NCBI GenBank assembly: GCA_014649555.1
Contig: BMTG01000014.1
Location: 1 to 64,000, forward strand
From: Streptomyces globisporus
GTDB lineage: Bacteria > Actinomycetota > Actinomycetes > Streptomycetales > Streptomycetaceae
Reading direction: 5' to 3'
Length of the DNA: 64,000 nt
Positions within the stretch are counted from its first letter, which is position 1, and the number at the start of each line of letters is the position of its first letter. The notes below the pieces were generated by a model. It was not told where the DNA came from. It saw nothing but the letters and a program-made list of their open reading frames with translations, and did no database searches. Shown here one piece after another: positions 18,214-26,600 of the stretch. Position numbers and translations under genes: made by a program.

Positions 18214-19206
18214 TCAGTCGACGAGCCAGCCCCGCTCGGCCGCCAGCGCACCCAGTTGGAAGCGGCTCCGGGCCCCCAGACGGTTCATCAGCGCCGCCGT
18301 CACCCGGCGGCTGGTGCGCACCGACACCCCCAGCTTGCGGGCGATCACCTCGTCGGTGAGGCCGGCCGCGAGCAGTCCGAGCACCGCGCTCTCCTGGTCG
18401 GCGAGCGCCCCGTCCCGCTCCCGGTCCCGCTCCTCGCCGAACCGCGCTGCCCGCTGCCACACCTGCTCGAACAAGGACTGCAGCGCGGCCACCGGCCCCG
18501 GGCTGGACAGCAGGAAGGCTCCCGCGTCCGGTGCGGCCGGGTCGATCGGCACGAGCGCCGTGCGCCGATCCCAAATGATCACCCGGAGCGGCAGATGCGG
18601 AACCGTCCTGACCTCGGCCCCCTGCTCGACCAGCCACTGCGCGTATTCGCTGGTGGGCCGGTCGTTGCGGATGCTGTCCTGGTAGACATAGCTGACCCGG
18701 GCCGACCGTTCCAGGAGCAGCAGATCGAGCGGCTGGGACGAGGCGAGGACGTCGCCGGGCTGCGCGCCACCGGGCACGAACACCTGGATCTCCTCCCGGC
18801 ACTCATGACACGCCTTTTCCACACAGGTCTGCACGGCGTCGATCCCGCGCAGTTCCCGCACGGATGACACCGGCCCGCTCTCCGATGCACTGCGGTATTC
18901 GTCGACCAGGTTCTCCGCCGCGAGTTTCGTCTGCGTGAGAATCTGCTGCCGCCGGAGCAATTCCCTTTCCTGTGCGTCGATCAGAGTTTTCAGTCCGACT
19001 TCAGGATCCACCAGCCGCCGGCTGTCCCGGTGCTCGTGCGAGGGCCGCACGAGAGAGAGGCAGAAGAGTTCATCGAGGGCGTTCGAGGCCCGGTCGACCG
19101 ACCAGCCGAGGCGTGCGGCGAGCGCGCCCGTCTCCGCTCGCGGCTCCTTCAGCAGAGCGCGGTACACGCACGCGGCGTCCGTGCCGAGCCCGATCTCCGT
19201 GAGCAC
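18214..19206 (-). CDS. TrmB-like / LuxR-type transcriptional regulator, divergent from the DLPWT peptide gene
   Basis: A 330-residue DNA-binding protein. The N-terminal about 70 residues resemble a TrmB-type winged helix (ACVYRALLKEPRAETGALA); a helical linker and a central domain with a phospholipase-D-like layout follow; the C-terminus is a LuxR helix-turn-helix (LADQESAVLGLLAAGLTDEV, VSVRTSRRVTAALMNRL). No receiver domain is present. GTG 19206 was chosen because GGAGG sits five bases upstream; the longest frame begins at 19260 but its first codons contain another AAGGAGGT with no start codon at proper distance. Such 'helix-turn-helix transcriptional regulator' proteins are common near actinomycete secondary-metabolite loci. 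The only divergent neighbour is the small secreted peptide gene, so the two probably act together. Confidence 0.85.
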   Translation of the reverse strand: MLTEIGLGTDAACVYRALLKEPRAETGALAARLGWSVDRASNALDELFCLSLVRPSHEHRDSRRLVDPEVGLKTLIDAQERELLRRQQILTQTKLAAENLVDEYRSASESGPVSSVRELRGIDAVQTCVEKACHECREEIQVFVPGGAQPGDVLASSQPLDLLLLERSARVSYVYQDSIRNDRPTSEYAQWLVEQGAEVRTVPHLPLRVIIWDRRTALVPIDPAAPDAGAFLLSSPGPVAALQSLFEQVWQRAARFGEERDRERDGALADQESAVLGLLAAGLTDEVIARKLGVSVRTSRRVTAALMNRLGARSRFQLGALAAERGWLVD

Positions 19207-19394
19207 TCCGGCCTCCAGTCGTCGATTGGTACGCGCAGCGTATGCCGACCTCCTTTTCACCCATTTTCACGAGGATTTCCGCGCTTCGAAATCGAGGAAA
19301 AATAGGCTCGAAAGTCCAGCTCCGTAAGGTTCAGCTCAGAAAACGAAACAGCATGAACGGCCGATGCGGCGTTCAACGAGGGGGAAAAATCCAG
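19207..19394. promoter_or_regulatory. Divergent promoter region of the regulator and the secreted peptide
   Basis: This is 188 bp of clearly more AT-rich DNA than its surroundings. It has two near-identical octamers, TCCAGCTC (19315-19322) and TTCAGCTC (19330-19337), spaced by 15 bp, a TTCGAA palindrome near 19285, and an AATAGGCT block near 19300 that could be a -10 element for the peptide gene. No known operator was recognised. Confidence 0.45.
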
Positions 19395-19613
19395 ATGCGT
19401 AACAAGAGCGCGTTCCTTGCGGCGGCGACCGGTGCAATCCTGCTGAACGTCCTGCTGCTGGCCAATCCGGCCGCCGCCGACGGCGGGAACGAGCGCGACC
19501 TTCCCTGGACTGCACCGCCGGCGCGCCCGGTGGAGCTGGTGCTCGACCCCGCCCTGGACGTCGTCGCCCCCCTGAGCGGCGAGGTCGACGGCGACCTGCC
19601 CTGGACCCGCTGA
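19395..19613 (+). CDS. Small secreted peptide with duplicated DLPWT motif
   Basis: A 72-residue protein starting at ATG 19395 with a GAGGGGG stretch at 19379-19385. Residues 1-28 are a clear Sec signal peptide (MRNKS, hydrophobic core, NPAAA before the cut). The predicted mature 44-mer starts DGGNER and carries DLPWT at residues 35-39 and again at 67-71, the second followed by the final Arg; between them it is Pro/Val/Leu-rich and acidic. There is no Cys, no lanthipeptide or lasso leader feature and no modification enzyme gene beside it. The divergent regulator next door and lack of other partners suggest a secreted signal or pheromone precursor, but function is inference. The frame extends upstream to 19242 without a better start. 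It is followed by about 820 bp without a credible protein gene. Confidence 0.75.
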   Translation: MRNKSAFLAAATGAILLNVLLLANPAAADGGNERDLPWTAPPARPVELVLDPALDVVAPLSGEVDGDLPWTR

Positions 19614-19880
19614 TCGGCGACGGCTGAGCCAGCGGCGCAGTTGCTGCGAAAGTAGATGGCACGCACACCTGTGAGAACTAACGCACATTTAAGATCGCCG
19701 GGCCCAGATCACGGACAACGCACCCGACGCCAAGACTTGGACGCCCCGCGTGGATCCTCACGCTTCGTCACGCACAGCTGTCCACCGGTGGCATCACGCA
19801 CCGGGGAAGTCCCACAGGTCGGCCGACCAGAACAGCAGATCACGGCTTTGCGATCACGTTTGGACGACTACATGTAGACC

Positions 19881-19912
19881 TGCGACCTACGCATTGCCAT
19901 GCGTAGGTCGCA
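19881..19912. repeat. 14-bp perfect inverted repeat containing tRNA-Thr anticodon-arm sequence
   Basis: TGCGACCTACGCAT (19881-19894) pairs exactly with 19899-19912 around a 4-base loop. The left arm includes the tRNA-derived GACCTACGCAT. It could be a recombination-site remnant or a terminator. Confidence 0.6.
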
Positions 19913-20400
19913 CATGCCCTATTCACCCGGGACCCAAGGCCATTCGGCAGAAGAAACCCCAGGCCAGAGGTCTGACCTGGGGTTCACGCTTAGCAGTGGT
20001 AGACAGCGCTCGAGGCTCGGCTGACCTTGCACTCGGCATCGCCGGTACGCATCCTGACGACCCTCGCGCGCGTCCGTGATCTGATCTGACCTCCTCGCCA
20101 TCGATTCATGTCAGAACCAAACAGTCCCGACGCCGCCTGCGGCCCTCTCGGAGACCGGTGAGTTTCACCCGTTGGCCAGGGAGTGGCGAAAGCCTCTGAC
20201 GGAGTTTCACGCACGGCTGTCCACCGGTTGTCCACCGGAACCCGTTGCGCCAGCCTGACCCCCCTGCAGCCAGGCAAAAGACCAGTTCAGAGCCTTGGTT
20301 CGTCGATCTCGTCACAGAAACGAACTTTCGACCTACGCATTACGATGCACAGACAGAAAGCGTCCGATTTGCCCAGCTTCCAAGGTCAACAACATCAAGG

Positions 20401-20430
20401 AACCCCAGGTCAAAGGCTTGACCTGGGGTT
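20401..20430 (-). terminator. Terminator of tRNA-Thr
   Basis: Perfect 13-bp arms (20401-20413, 20418-20430) with loop AGGC begin six bases downstream of the tRNA CCA end on the minus strand. An imperfect second copy is at 19955-19984. Confidence 0.75.
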
Positions 20431-20435
20431 CACGG

Positions 20436-20512
20436 TGGAGCCGCCTTCGGGATTCGAACCCGAGACCTACGCATTACGAGTGCGTTGCTCTGGCCAACTG
20501 AGCTAAGGCGGC
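20436..20512 (-). tRNA. tRNA-Thr (anticodon CGT)
   Basis: Reading the minus strand from 20512: acceptor GCCGCCT pairs with AGGCGGC, D stem GCTC/GAGC, anticodon stem ACGCA/TGCGT around loop CTCGTAA (anticodon CGT at 20478-20476, reads ACG codons), T stem TCGGG/CCCGA with loop TTCGAAT, discriminator T. CCA is encoded (20438-20436). The 3' end faces the accessory NRPS region, the usual orientation for integration at a tRNA gene. Confidence 0.96.
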
Positions 20513-20564
20513 GCGCCCTGTCGCACTATGGTGCGATCAGCAGCGGAGCCAAGTCTACACAGTT

Positions 20565-20596
20565 TCCGGGGGTGCTCCGCACACGGCACCCCCGGA
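20565..20596 (-). terminator. Terminator downstream of the lipoprotein hydrolase gene
   Basis: An 11-bp perfect stem (20565-20575 with 20586-20596) and a 10-base loop lie 25 bp past the hydrolase stop on the minus strand. Confidence 0.7.
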
Positions 20597-20620
20597 GGCG
20601 TTTGTCCTGGTCAGAGTGGG

Positions 20621-22150
20621 TCAGGTGCACTTCTTGGCGTCGGTGGGCGCGGTGCCCTCCAGGAGGTACGTGTTGATCGCCGTGTCGATGCAGTCGCTGC
20701 CCCGGCCGTACGCGGTGTGGCCGTCGCCCTCGTACGTCAGCAGGGTGCCGGAGGCGAGCTGCTCCGCGAGGGCCTCGGACCACTTGTACGGGGTGGCCGG
20801 GTCGCGGGTGGTGCCGACGACGACGATCGGGGCGGCGCCCTTCGCCTCGGTGCGGTGCGGGGTGCCGGTGGCCTTCGTCGGCCAGTACGCGCAGTTCAGG
20901 GAGGCCCAGGCGAAACCGCGCCCGAAGACCGGGGAGGCCTTCTCGAAGTCCGGGACCGCCTTCTCGACCGCGTCGGGGCCGTCGAAGGCGGGCGGCAGGT
21001 CGAGGCAGTTCACGGCGGCGTTGGCGAACATCAGGTTCGCGTACTTCCCGTTCGGCTCGCGCTCGTAGTAGCTGTCGGCCAGCGAGAGGAGGCCGGAGCC
21101 GTCGCTGCGCTGCGCGCCCTCCAGCGCCTCGCGGAGCTGCGGCCAGGCCGCCTCGTCGTACATCGCGGCGATCACCCCGGTGGTCGCCAGGGACTCCGTC
21201 AGCTCGCGGTCGTCGCCGGTCGGGATCGGCTTGGCGTCCAGGTCCGTGAAGAGCTGCTTGAGGGCGGTTGCCGCGTCGGCGGTGTTCGTCGTGCCGAGCG
21301 GGCAGTCCGGCTGCTTCACACAGTCGGCGGCGAAGGACTGGAAGGCCCCCTCGAAGCCCGCCGTCTGGTCCCGGTTCATGTCGATCGCCTTCAGGGACGG
21401 GTCCATCGCCCCGTCCAGGACGAGGCGCCCGGCCCGCTGCGGGAAGAGGTCCGCGTACGTGGCTCCCAGGAAGGTGCCGTACGACGCCCCGACGTAGTGC
21501 AGCTTCTCGTCGCCGACCAGCGCGCGCAGGACGTCCATGTCGCGGGCCGTGTCGACGGTGGAGACGTACGGGAGGATCTCGCCGGACCGCTTCTCGCAGC
21601 CTGCCGCGAACTTCTCGAAGGCGGCGGTGAGCTTCCGGACCTCCGCGTCGTCGTCCGGTGTCTGGTCGACCTGGGTGTAGGTGTCCATCTCCTTGCCCGT
21701 GAGGCACTCGACGGGCTCGCTGCGGGCCACGCCGCGCGGATCGATGGCCACCATGTCGTAGCGGGCCCGCACCGGGGCGGGGTAGCCGAGCGCCGCGTAC
21801 CCCTGGAGATAGCCGATCGCCGAGCCGCCGGGGCCGCCCGGGTTGACCAGGAGGGAACCGATCCGCTTGCCGGGTCCGGTGGCCTTCTTACGGGAGACGG
21901 CGAGGTCGATGTCCCCGCCGTTCGGCTTGTCGTAGTCCTTCGGCGCCTTCATCGTCGCGCACTCGAACCCCTCCACGCCGCAGTCGCGCCAGCTCAGCTT
22001 CTGCGTGTAGTACGACGACAGCCCTTCGGGGGCCGCGGTCCCGGTCGCCGAGGCAGTCGGCGAAGAGCCGCTGCTGCTGCAGCCGGAGATGAGCAGGCCG
22101 GCAGTGCCGATCCCGATGGCGAAGGTGCGGAGCAGGCGCCTGGTATCCAT
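20621..22150 (-). CDS. Secreted lipoprotein alpha/beta hydrolase (tripeptidyl aminopeptidase-like)
   Basis: A 509-residue exported enzyme. A signal peptide ends in a lipobox (LLISGC, lipidated Cys24), followed by a Ser/Thr/Ala-rich linker. The fold is that of the SlpD/SlpE/TAP family: LLVNPGGPGGSA oxyanion region, YDMVAIDPRGVARS, nucleophile motif GASYGT, and a C-terminal TAP-like region with the catalytic Asp in TTRDPATPY and His in GDGHTAYG. It probably removes short peptides from the N-terminus of extracellular proteins, anchored to the membrane. It is separated from holB by 88 bp and is the last protein gene of the minus-strand run before the tRNA. Confidence 0.92.
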   Translation of the reverse strand: MDTRRLLRTFAIGIGTAGLLISGCSSSGSSPTASATGTAAPEGLSSYYTQKLSWRDCGVEGFECATMKAPKDYDKPNGGDIDLAVSRKKATGPGKRIGSLLVNPGGPGGSAIGYLQGYAALGYPAPVRARYDMVAIDPRGVARSEPVECLTGKEMDTYTQVDQTPDDDAEVRKLTAAFEKFAAGCEKRSGEILPYVSTVDTARDMDVLRALVGDEKLHYVGASYGTFLGATYADLFPQRAGRLVLDGAMDPSLKAIDMNRDQTAGFEGAFQSFAADCVKQPDCPLGTTNTADAATALKQLFTDLDAKPIPTGDDRELTESLATTGVIAAMYDEAAWPQLREALEGAQRSDGSGLLSLADSYYEREPNGKYANLMFANAAVNCLDLPPAFDGPDAVEKAVPDFEKASPVFGRGFAWASLNCAYWPTKATGTPHRTEAKGAAPIVVVGTTRDPATPYKWSEALAEQLASGTLLTYEGDGHTAYGRGSDCIDTAINTYLLEGTAPTDAKKCT

Positions 22151-22238
22151 TCAGGGAGCGTATCCGCCGGGTGACGAGTCGTACGATTCCCTGCTCATTC
22201 GGGTGAACAGGGCCCCACAGCCGAAGACTCCAGGAGCC

Positions 22239-23444
22239 TCAGCCCGCCCGCAGCGCCATCGTCATCGCCTCCACCGCGAGCAGCGGCGCCACGTTCCGGT
22301 CCATCGCCTCCCGGCAGGCGATCACCGACTCGATCCTGCGCAGGGTCTGCGCGGGCGTCGAGGACTCGGCGATCCGGTCGAGGGAGTCCTGCACGTCGAC
22401 ATTGGCGATGGCCAGCCTCGAACCCAGCTGGAGCGCCAGCACATCGCGGTAGAACCCGGTCAGCTCGGTCAGCGCCAGGTCCAGGCTGTCGCGCTGCGTA
22501 CGCGTCTTACGGCGCTTCTGCTTGTCCTCCAGCTCCTTCATCGCCCCCGCCGTACCACGCGGCATCCGGCCGCCGGCCACCCCGCCGAGCGCCGCCTTGA
22601 GGTCCTCGGTCTCCTTGGCGTCGACCTCCTCCGCCAGCTGCTTGGCGTCGTCGGTCGCCGTGTCGATCAGCTCCTGGGCCGCCTTGAGGCAGCCGCCCAC
22701 GTCGGCGACCCGCAGCGGAACCTCCAGCACCGCCGCCCGCCGCGCCCGCGCCCGCTCGTCCGTGGCGAGACGGCGGGCCCGCCCGATGTGCCCCTGAGTC
22801 GCGCGCGCCGCGTTGTGCGCCCGCTCGGGGTCGATGCCGTCGCGGCGGATCAGGACGTCGGCCACGGCCTCCACCGGCGGGGTGCTCAGGGTGAGGTGCC
22901 GGCAGCGGGAACGGATCGTGGGCAGGACGTCTTCGAGCGAGGGGGCGCACAGCATCCAGACCGTGCGCGGCGCGGGCTCCTCGACGGCCTTGAGCAGGAC
23001 GTTGCCCGCGCCCTCGGTGAGGCGGTCGGCGTCCTCCATGACGATGACCTGCCACCGCCCGACCGCCGGGGAGAGCTGGGCGCGCCTGACCAGGTCCCGG
23101 GTCTCCTTCACACCGATGGAGAGCAGGTCCGTGCGGATGACCTCGACGTCGGCGTGCGTACCGACCAGGCTCGTGTGGCAGCCGTCGCAGAAGCCGCAGC
23201 CGGGGGCTCCGCCCAGCGCCCGGTCCGGGCTCGTGCACTGGAGCGCGGCGGCGAACGCCCGCGCCGCGGTCGACCGGCCGGAACCGGGCGGTCCGGTGAA
23301 CAGCCAGGCGTGCGTCATCTTCGAGCCCTGGTCCAGCGGCTTGCCGTCGGACACGGCGGTGACCAGCGCATCGGCGTCCCTGGCGGCAGCGGCGAGCTGT
23401 TCCCGCACTCGGTCCTGGCCGACCAGGTCGTCCCATACGGTCAT
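22239..23444 (-). CDS. holB: DNA polymerase III delta' subunit
   Basis: A 401-residue clamp-loader subunit. The AAA+ domain has a Walker A variant with Arg in place of Lys (GPPGSGRST), usual for this non-hydrolysing subunit, a zinc-binding cysteine cluster (CGFCDGC), a Walker B-like VIVMEDADRLT and the SRC motif (IRSRCRH). The C-terminal helical collar domain contains an actinobacterial Lys/Glu-rich insertion around residues 270-315. It acts in clamp loading at the replication fork. It lies directly downstream of the tmk fusion gene, the usual Streptomyces arrangement. Confidence 0.95.
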   Translation of the reverse strand: MTVWDDLVGQDRVREQLAAAARDADALVTAVSDGKPLDQGSKMTHAWLFTGPPGSGRSTAARAFAAALQCTSPDRALGGAPGCGFCDGCHTSLVGTHADVEVIRTDLLSIGVKETRDLVRRAQLSPAVGRWQVIVMEDADRLTEGAGNVLLKAVEEPAPRTVWMLCAPSLEDVLPTIRSRCRHLTLSTPPVEAVADVLIRRDGIDPERAHNAARATQGHIGRARRLATDERARARRAAVLEVPLRVADVGGCLKAAQELIDTATDDAKQLAEEVDAKETEDLKAALGGVAGGRMPRGTAGAMKELEDKQKRRKTRTQRDSLDLALTELTGFYRDVLALQLGSRLAIANVDVQDSLDRIAESSTPAQTLRRIESVIACREAMDRNVAPLLAVEAMTMALRAG

Positions 23445-23610
23445 GAGTCACCGCCCTTCCGGTGGTGTCGTGCACGGCCCGCGAACCGCGGTGCGCCGTC
23501 GCTCTCCATTGGTCGCTCTCCATTGTGGGGGACGCCACTGACAGTCCGGCCCGCCCGCCCCCGGAGGGACGGACGGGCCGGTACGTCACTGCGGCGCCGC
23601 GGCGGGCGCC

Positions 23611-26600
23611 TCAGCCGCGCGGGCGGCGCCCCCGGCCGCCGCGGCCCTCGTCGTCCTGGCCGCCGAGCAGTTCGTCCGCCAGGGTCGGCAGGTCGTCCAG
23701 CGGGGTCTCCTCCGCCCAGTCCGAGCGGGGGCGCTTGCGGGCCCGCTGCTGCCGGTCCGGGGCCGGGGCGTTCGGGTCCTCGACCTGCGGCAGTTCCCGG
23801 GTGCGCTCGTTCTCGCTCTCCGCGGGCGAGGGCGCCGGGCTCTCGTCCCGGAAGAAGCCCTGGGGCACCCGGTCGGACGGCTGATCATCCCGTACCGGCG
23901 GGAGCACAGCGGTCTCGTCGGCGTCCCGGGCCTGCCGGGGACCCGCCTGGCCTGCCGATCCCGCCTGCCCCGCCTGTCCCGCCGACCGCTGGTCCGTGAA
24001 GCGCGGCAGCATCGTCGTCTCGTCGTCCCCGGAACCCGAACCGGAACCTGAGGAACCGGACCCCGAGCGACCGGAATCGGAGCGACCGGAACCTGCGGAA
24101 CCGGAACCCGAAGGACCGTCATCCTCCGGTCGCGCCGTCGGAACCGGCTGGGTGATCTCGTTCGGGTTCACGATCGGCGTGGGGACCGTGATCTCGTTCT
24201 CCGGCACCGTCGGCCCCGACGCGCCCTCGGAACGCGAGGACGTCTCCGTACGGGAATCCGTACGGGAACGGGACGCCCGCTCCGCCTCAGCGCGCTCGGC
24301 CTCGGCCCGCGCCTCCTCCGTACGGACGGCCGCCTCGGCCTCCGCCCGGCGGCGGGCCTCCTCGGCGCGCAGCAGGGCCTCTTCGGCCTTGCGCTGCTTC
24401 TCCAGCCGCTGCGCCTCGGCCTCCTGGCGCTTCCGGGCCTCCTCCTCGGCCTTCAGCCGCAGCCGCTCCTGCTCGGCCTCGCGGACCCGCTCCTCGGCCT
24501 CCAGCCGGAGCCGGTCCTCCTCGGCGCGGCGGCGGGCCTCCTCGGCGCGCTGCCGGGCCTCCTCCGCCTGGCGTTCGGCCTCGCGGCGGCGGGCCTCCTC
24601 CAGCTCGCGCTGCTTGCGCTCCTCCTCCTCGGCGCGCAGCCGGGCGAGCTGCTCCTGGCGCTCCTTCTCCAGGCGCTCCTCCTCGGCCTTGCGGGCGGCC
24701 TCTTCCTCGGCCTTGCGCCGCGCCTCCTCCTCGGCCTTGCGCCGGGCCTCCTCGATGGCCTCGATCTCGGCCTCGGAGAGCGGAAGGAGCTGGTCGAGCC
24801 GGTGACGTACGACCGTGGTGATCGACTCCGGTTCCTGGCCGGCGTCCACCACCAGATAGCGGGCCGGGTCCGCCGCGGCCAGGGTCAGGAACCCGGACCG
24901 TACCCGCTCGTGGAACTCCGCCGGCTCCGACTCCAGCCGGTCCGGCGCCTCCGTGAACCGCTCCCGGGCGGTCGCCGGGTCGACGTCCAGCAGCACCGTC
25001 AGATGCGGTACGAGACCGCTCGTCGCCCACCGCGAGATCCGGGCGATCTCGGTCGGGGCCAGGTCCCGGCCCGCGCCCTGGTAGGCGACGGACGAGTCGA
25101 TGTAGCGGTCGGAGATGACGATCGCGCCGCGCTCCAGCGCCGGGCGGACGACGGAGTCGACGTGCTCGGCGCGGTCGGCGGCGTACAGCAGGGCCTCGGC
25201 GCGGTTGGAGAGACCGGCGGAGGACACGTCGAGCAGGATCGAGCGCAGCCGCTTGCCGATGGGGGTGGCCCCGGGCTCGCGGGTGACGACGACCTCGTGG
25301 CCCTTGGACCGGATCCAGTCGGCGAGCGCCTCGACCTGGGTGGACTTGCCCGCTCCGTCGCCGCCCTCCAGGGCGAGGAAGAAGCCGGTGGCCGCGGGCG
25401 CGACGGCCGGTTCGTCGCCGCGCAGCGCCTCGCGCAGGTCCCGGCGCAGCGGCACGCCCGCCCGGTCGTCCGTCTTGGCGAGGACGAAGGCGGCGACGGG
25501 CAGCAGCAGCGCGCCGAGCAGCATCAGGGTGAAGGCGGCCCCGCCGTGGGCGAAGACGAAGTCACCGGCGGCCAGCCGGTGCCGGCCGATCGCGGCGGCC
25601 AGCAGAGGTCCTGCGACCGCGCCGAGCGCGACGAGCACCCGGACGACGGCCTGGAGGTGCTCGGTGGTCCGGGCCTGCCGGAACGCCTCCGTCTCCTGGT
25701 CGATCAGGGTGTGCCCGGTGTTCGCGGCGACCCCGGCGGCGTAACCAGCGAGCAGGGAGATGGCGATCCCGGTCGCGGTGTCCGGCACCAGGCCGAGCGC
25801 GAGGAGCGCGAGGCCGGTGACCATGACGGCCAGCGCCAGCAGGCGGCGGCGCGACAGGGTCGGCAGCACATGGCGTGCCGTACGGATGCCGAGGGCGGTG
25901 CCGCCGGTCAGTCCGAGGATCAGCAGCGCGAAGGTGGCAGGACCGCCGCCGAGGTCGTAGGCGTGCAGGACGGTGACGGCCGCCGCGGCGGCGATGGCTC
26001 CGGCGACGGCGGCGCAGACCGCGACCAGCAGGGGGACGGCGCCGGTGCGGCCCTTGTCGGGGCCGGTGCCGGTGGCGGGGCGGCGCAGGCCCTCCAGCGG
26101 GGAGCGCGGCCGGGGTGTCCGGTCGGCGGGGAACTGAAGGAAGTACAGGGTGGAGATGGAGGCGGAGAAGAGCCCCGCCGCGACGTAGGACCCCAGGGCC
26201 GCCTGGTGGAAGGAGAACCACTCCAGGCCCGAGCCGAGGAGGTTGCCGACCAGCGTGGCGGCCAGCAGGACCACCGCGGCGGCGGGCACGGCGAGGAAGT
26301 TCGTCCGCAGCGACAGCCGGCGCAGGGCGTCGAGGTGGTCGGGCAGGGGGCGTACGGCCGCGCCTTCGAGGGGCGGGCCGGGCAGCAGCGCCGGGGCGGC
26401 GCTGTCCTTGGCCACGGCCCACAGGCGCTCACCGGCACCGGCCAGGAAGACGGTGATGAGGATCATCATGAGCGCCTTGTCGGGCGTCCAGTCGATCCAC
26501 AGCGGGGCGACGACCAGCAGCGCCAGGCGCAGCCCGTCCACCCCGATCATCAGCCATCGCCGGTCCAGCTTTCCGCCGGGCCCCGTGAGGGACGTCAGGG

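Larger units (their letters stand above)
19614..20435. repeat. Gene-poor region with two degenerate tandem modules next to tRNA-Thr
   Basis: No convincing protein gene is present. Three markers occur twice in the same order about 440-446 bp apart: a 21-base element with one mismatch (19769-19789 and 20208-20228, ending GCTGTCCACCGGT); GACCTACGCATT, which is tRNA-Thr anticodon-arm sequence (19884-19895 and 20330-20341); and a hairpin of the form AACCCCAGG...CCTGGGGTT followed by CAC (19955-19984 and 20401-20430). The second GACCTACGCATT copy extends to a 16-base match with the tRNA (20330-20345 versus 20464-20479). This looks like scars of two element insertions or a duplication at the 3' side of the tRNA gene. 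Confidence 0.7.

Noticed and set aside
19395-19613. Lanthipeptide, lasso or other RiPP precursor
   Set aside because: No Cys or typical core, a Sec signal peptide instead of a RiPP leader, and no modification enzyme within the neighbourhood.
19656-20506. Small plus- and minus-strand ORFs between the peptide gene and the tRNA
   Set aside because: They lie in duplicated tRNA-derived and hairpin sequence, lack ribosome-binding sites and show no recognisable protein family.
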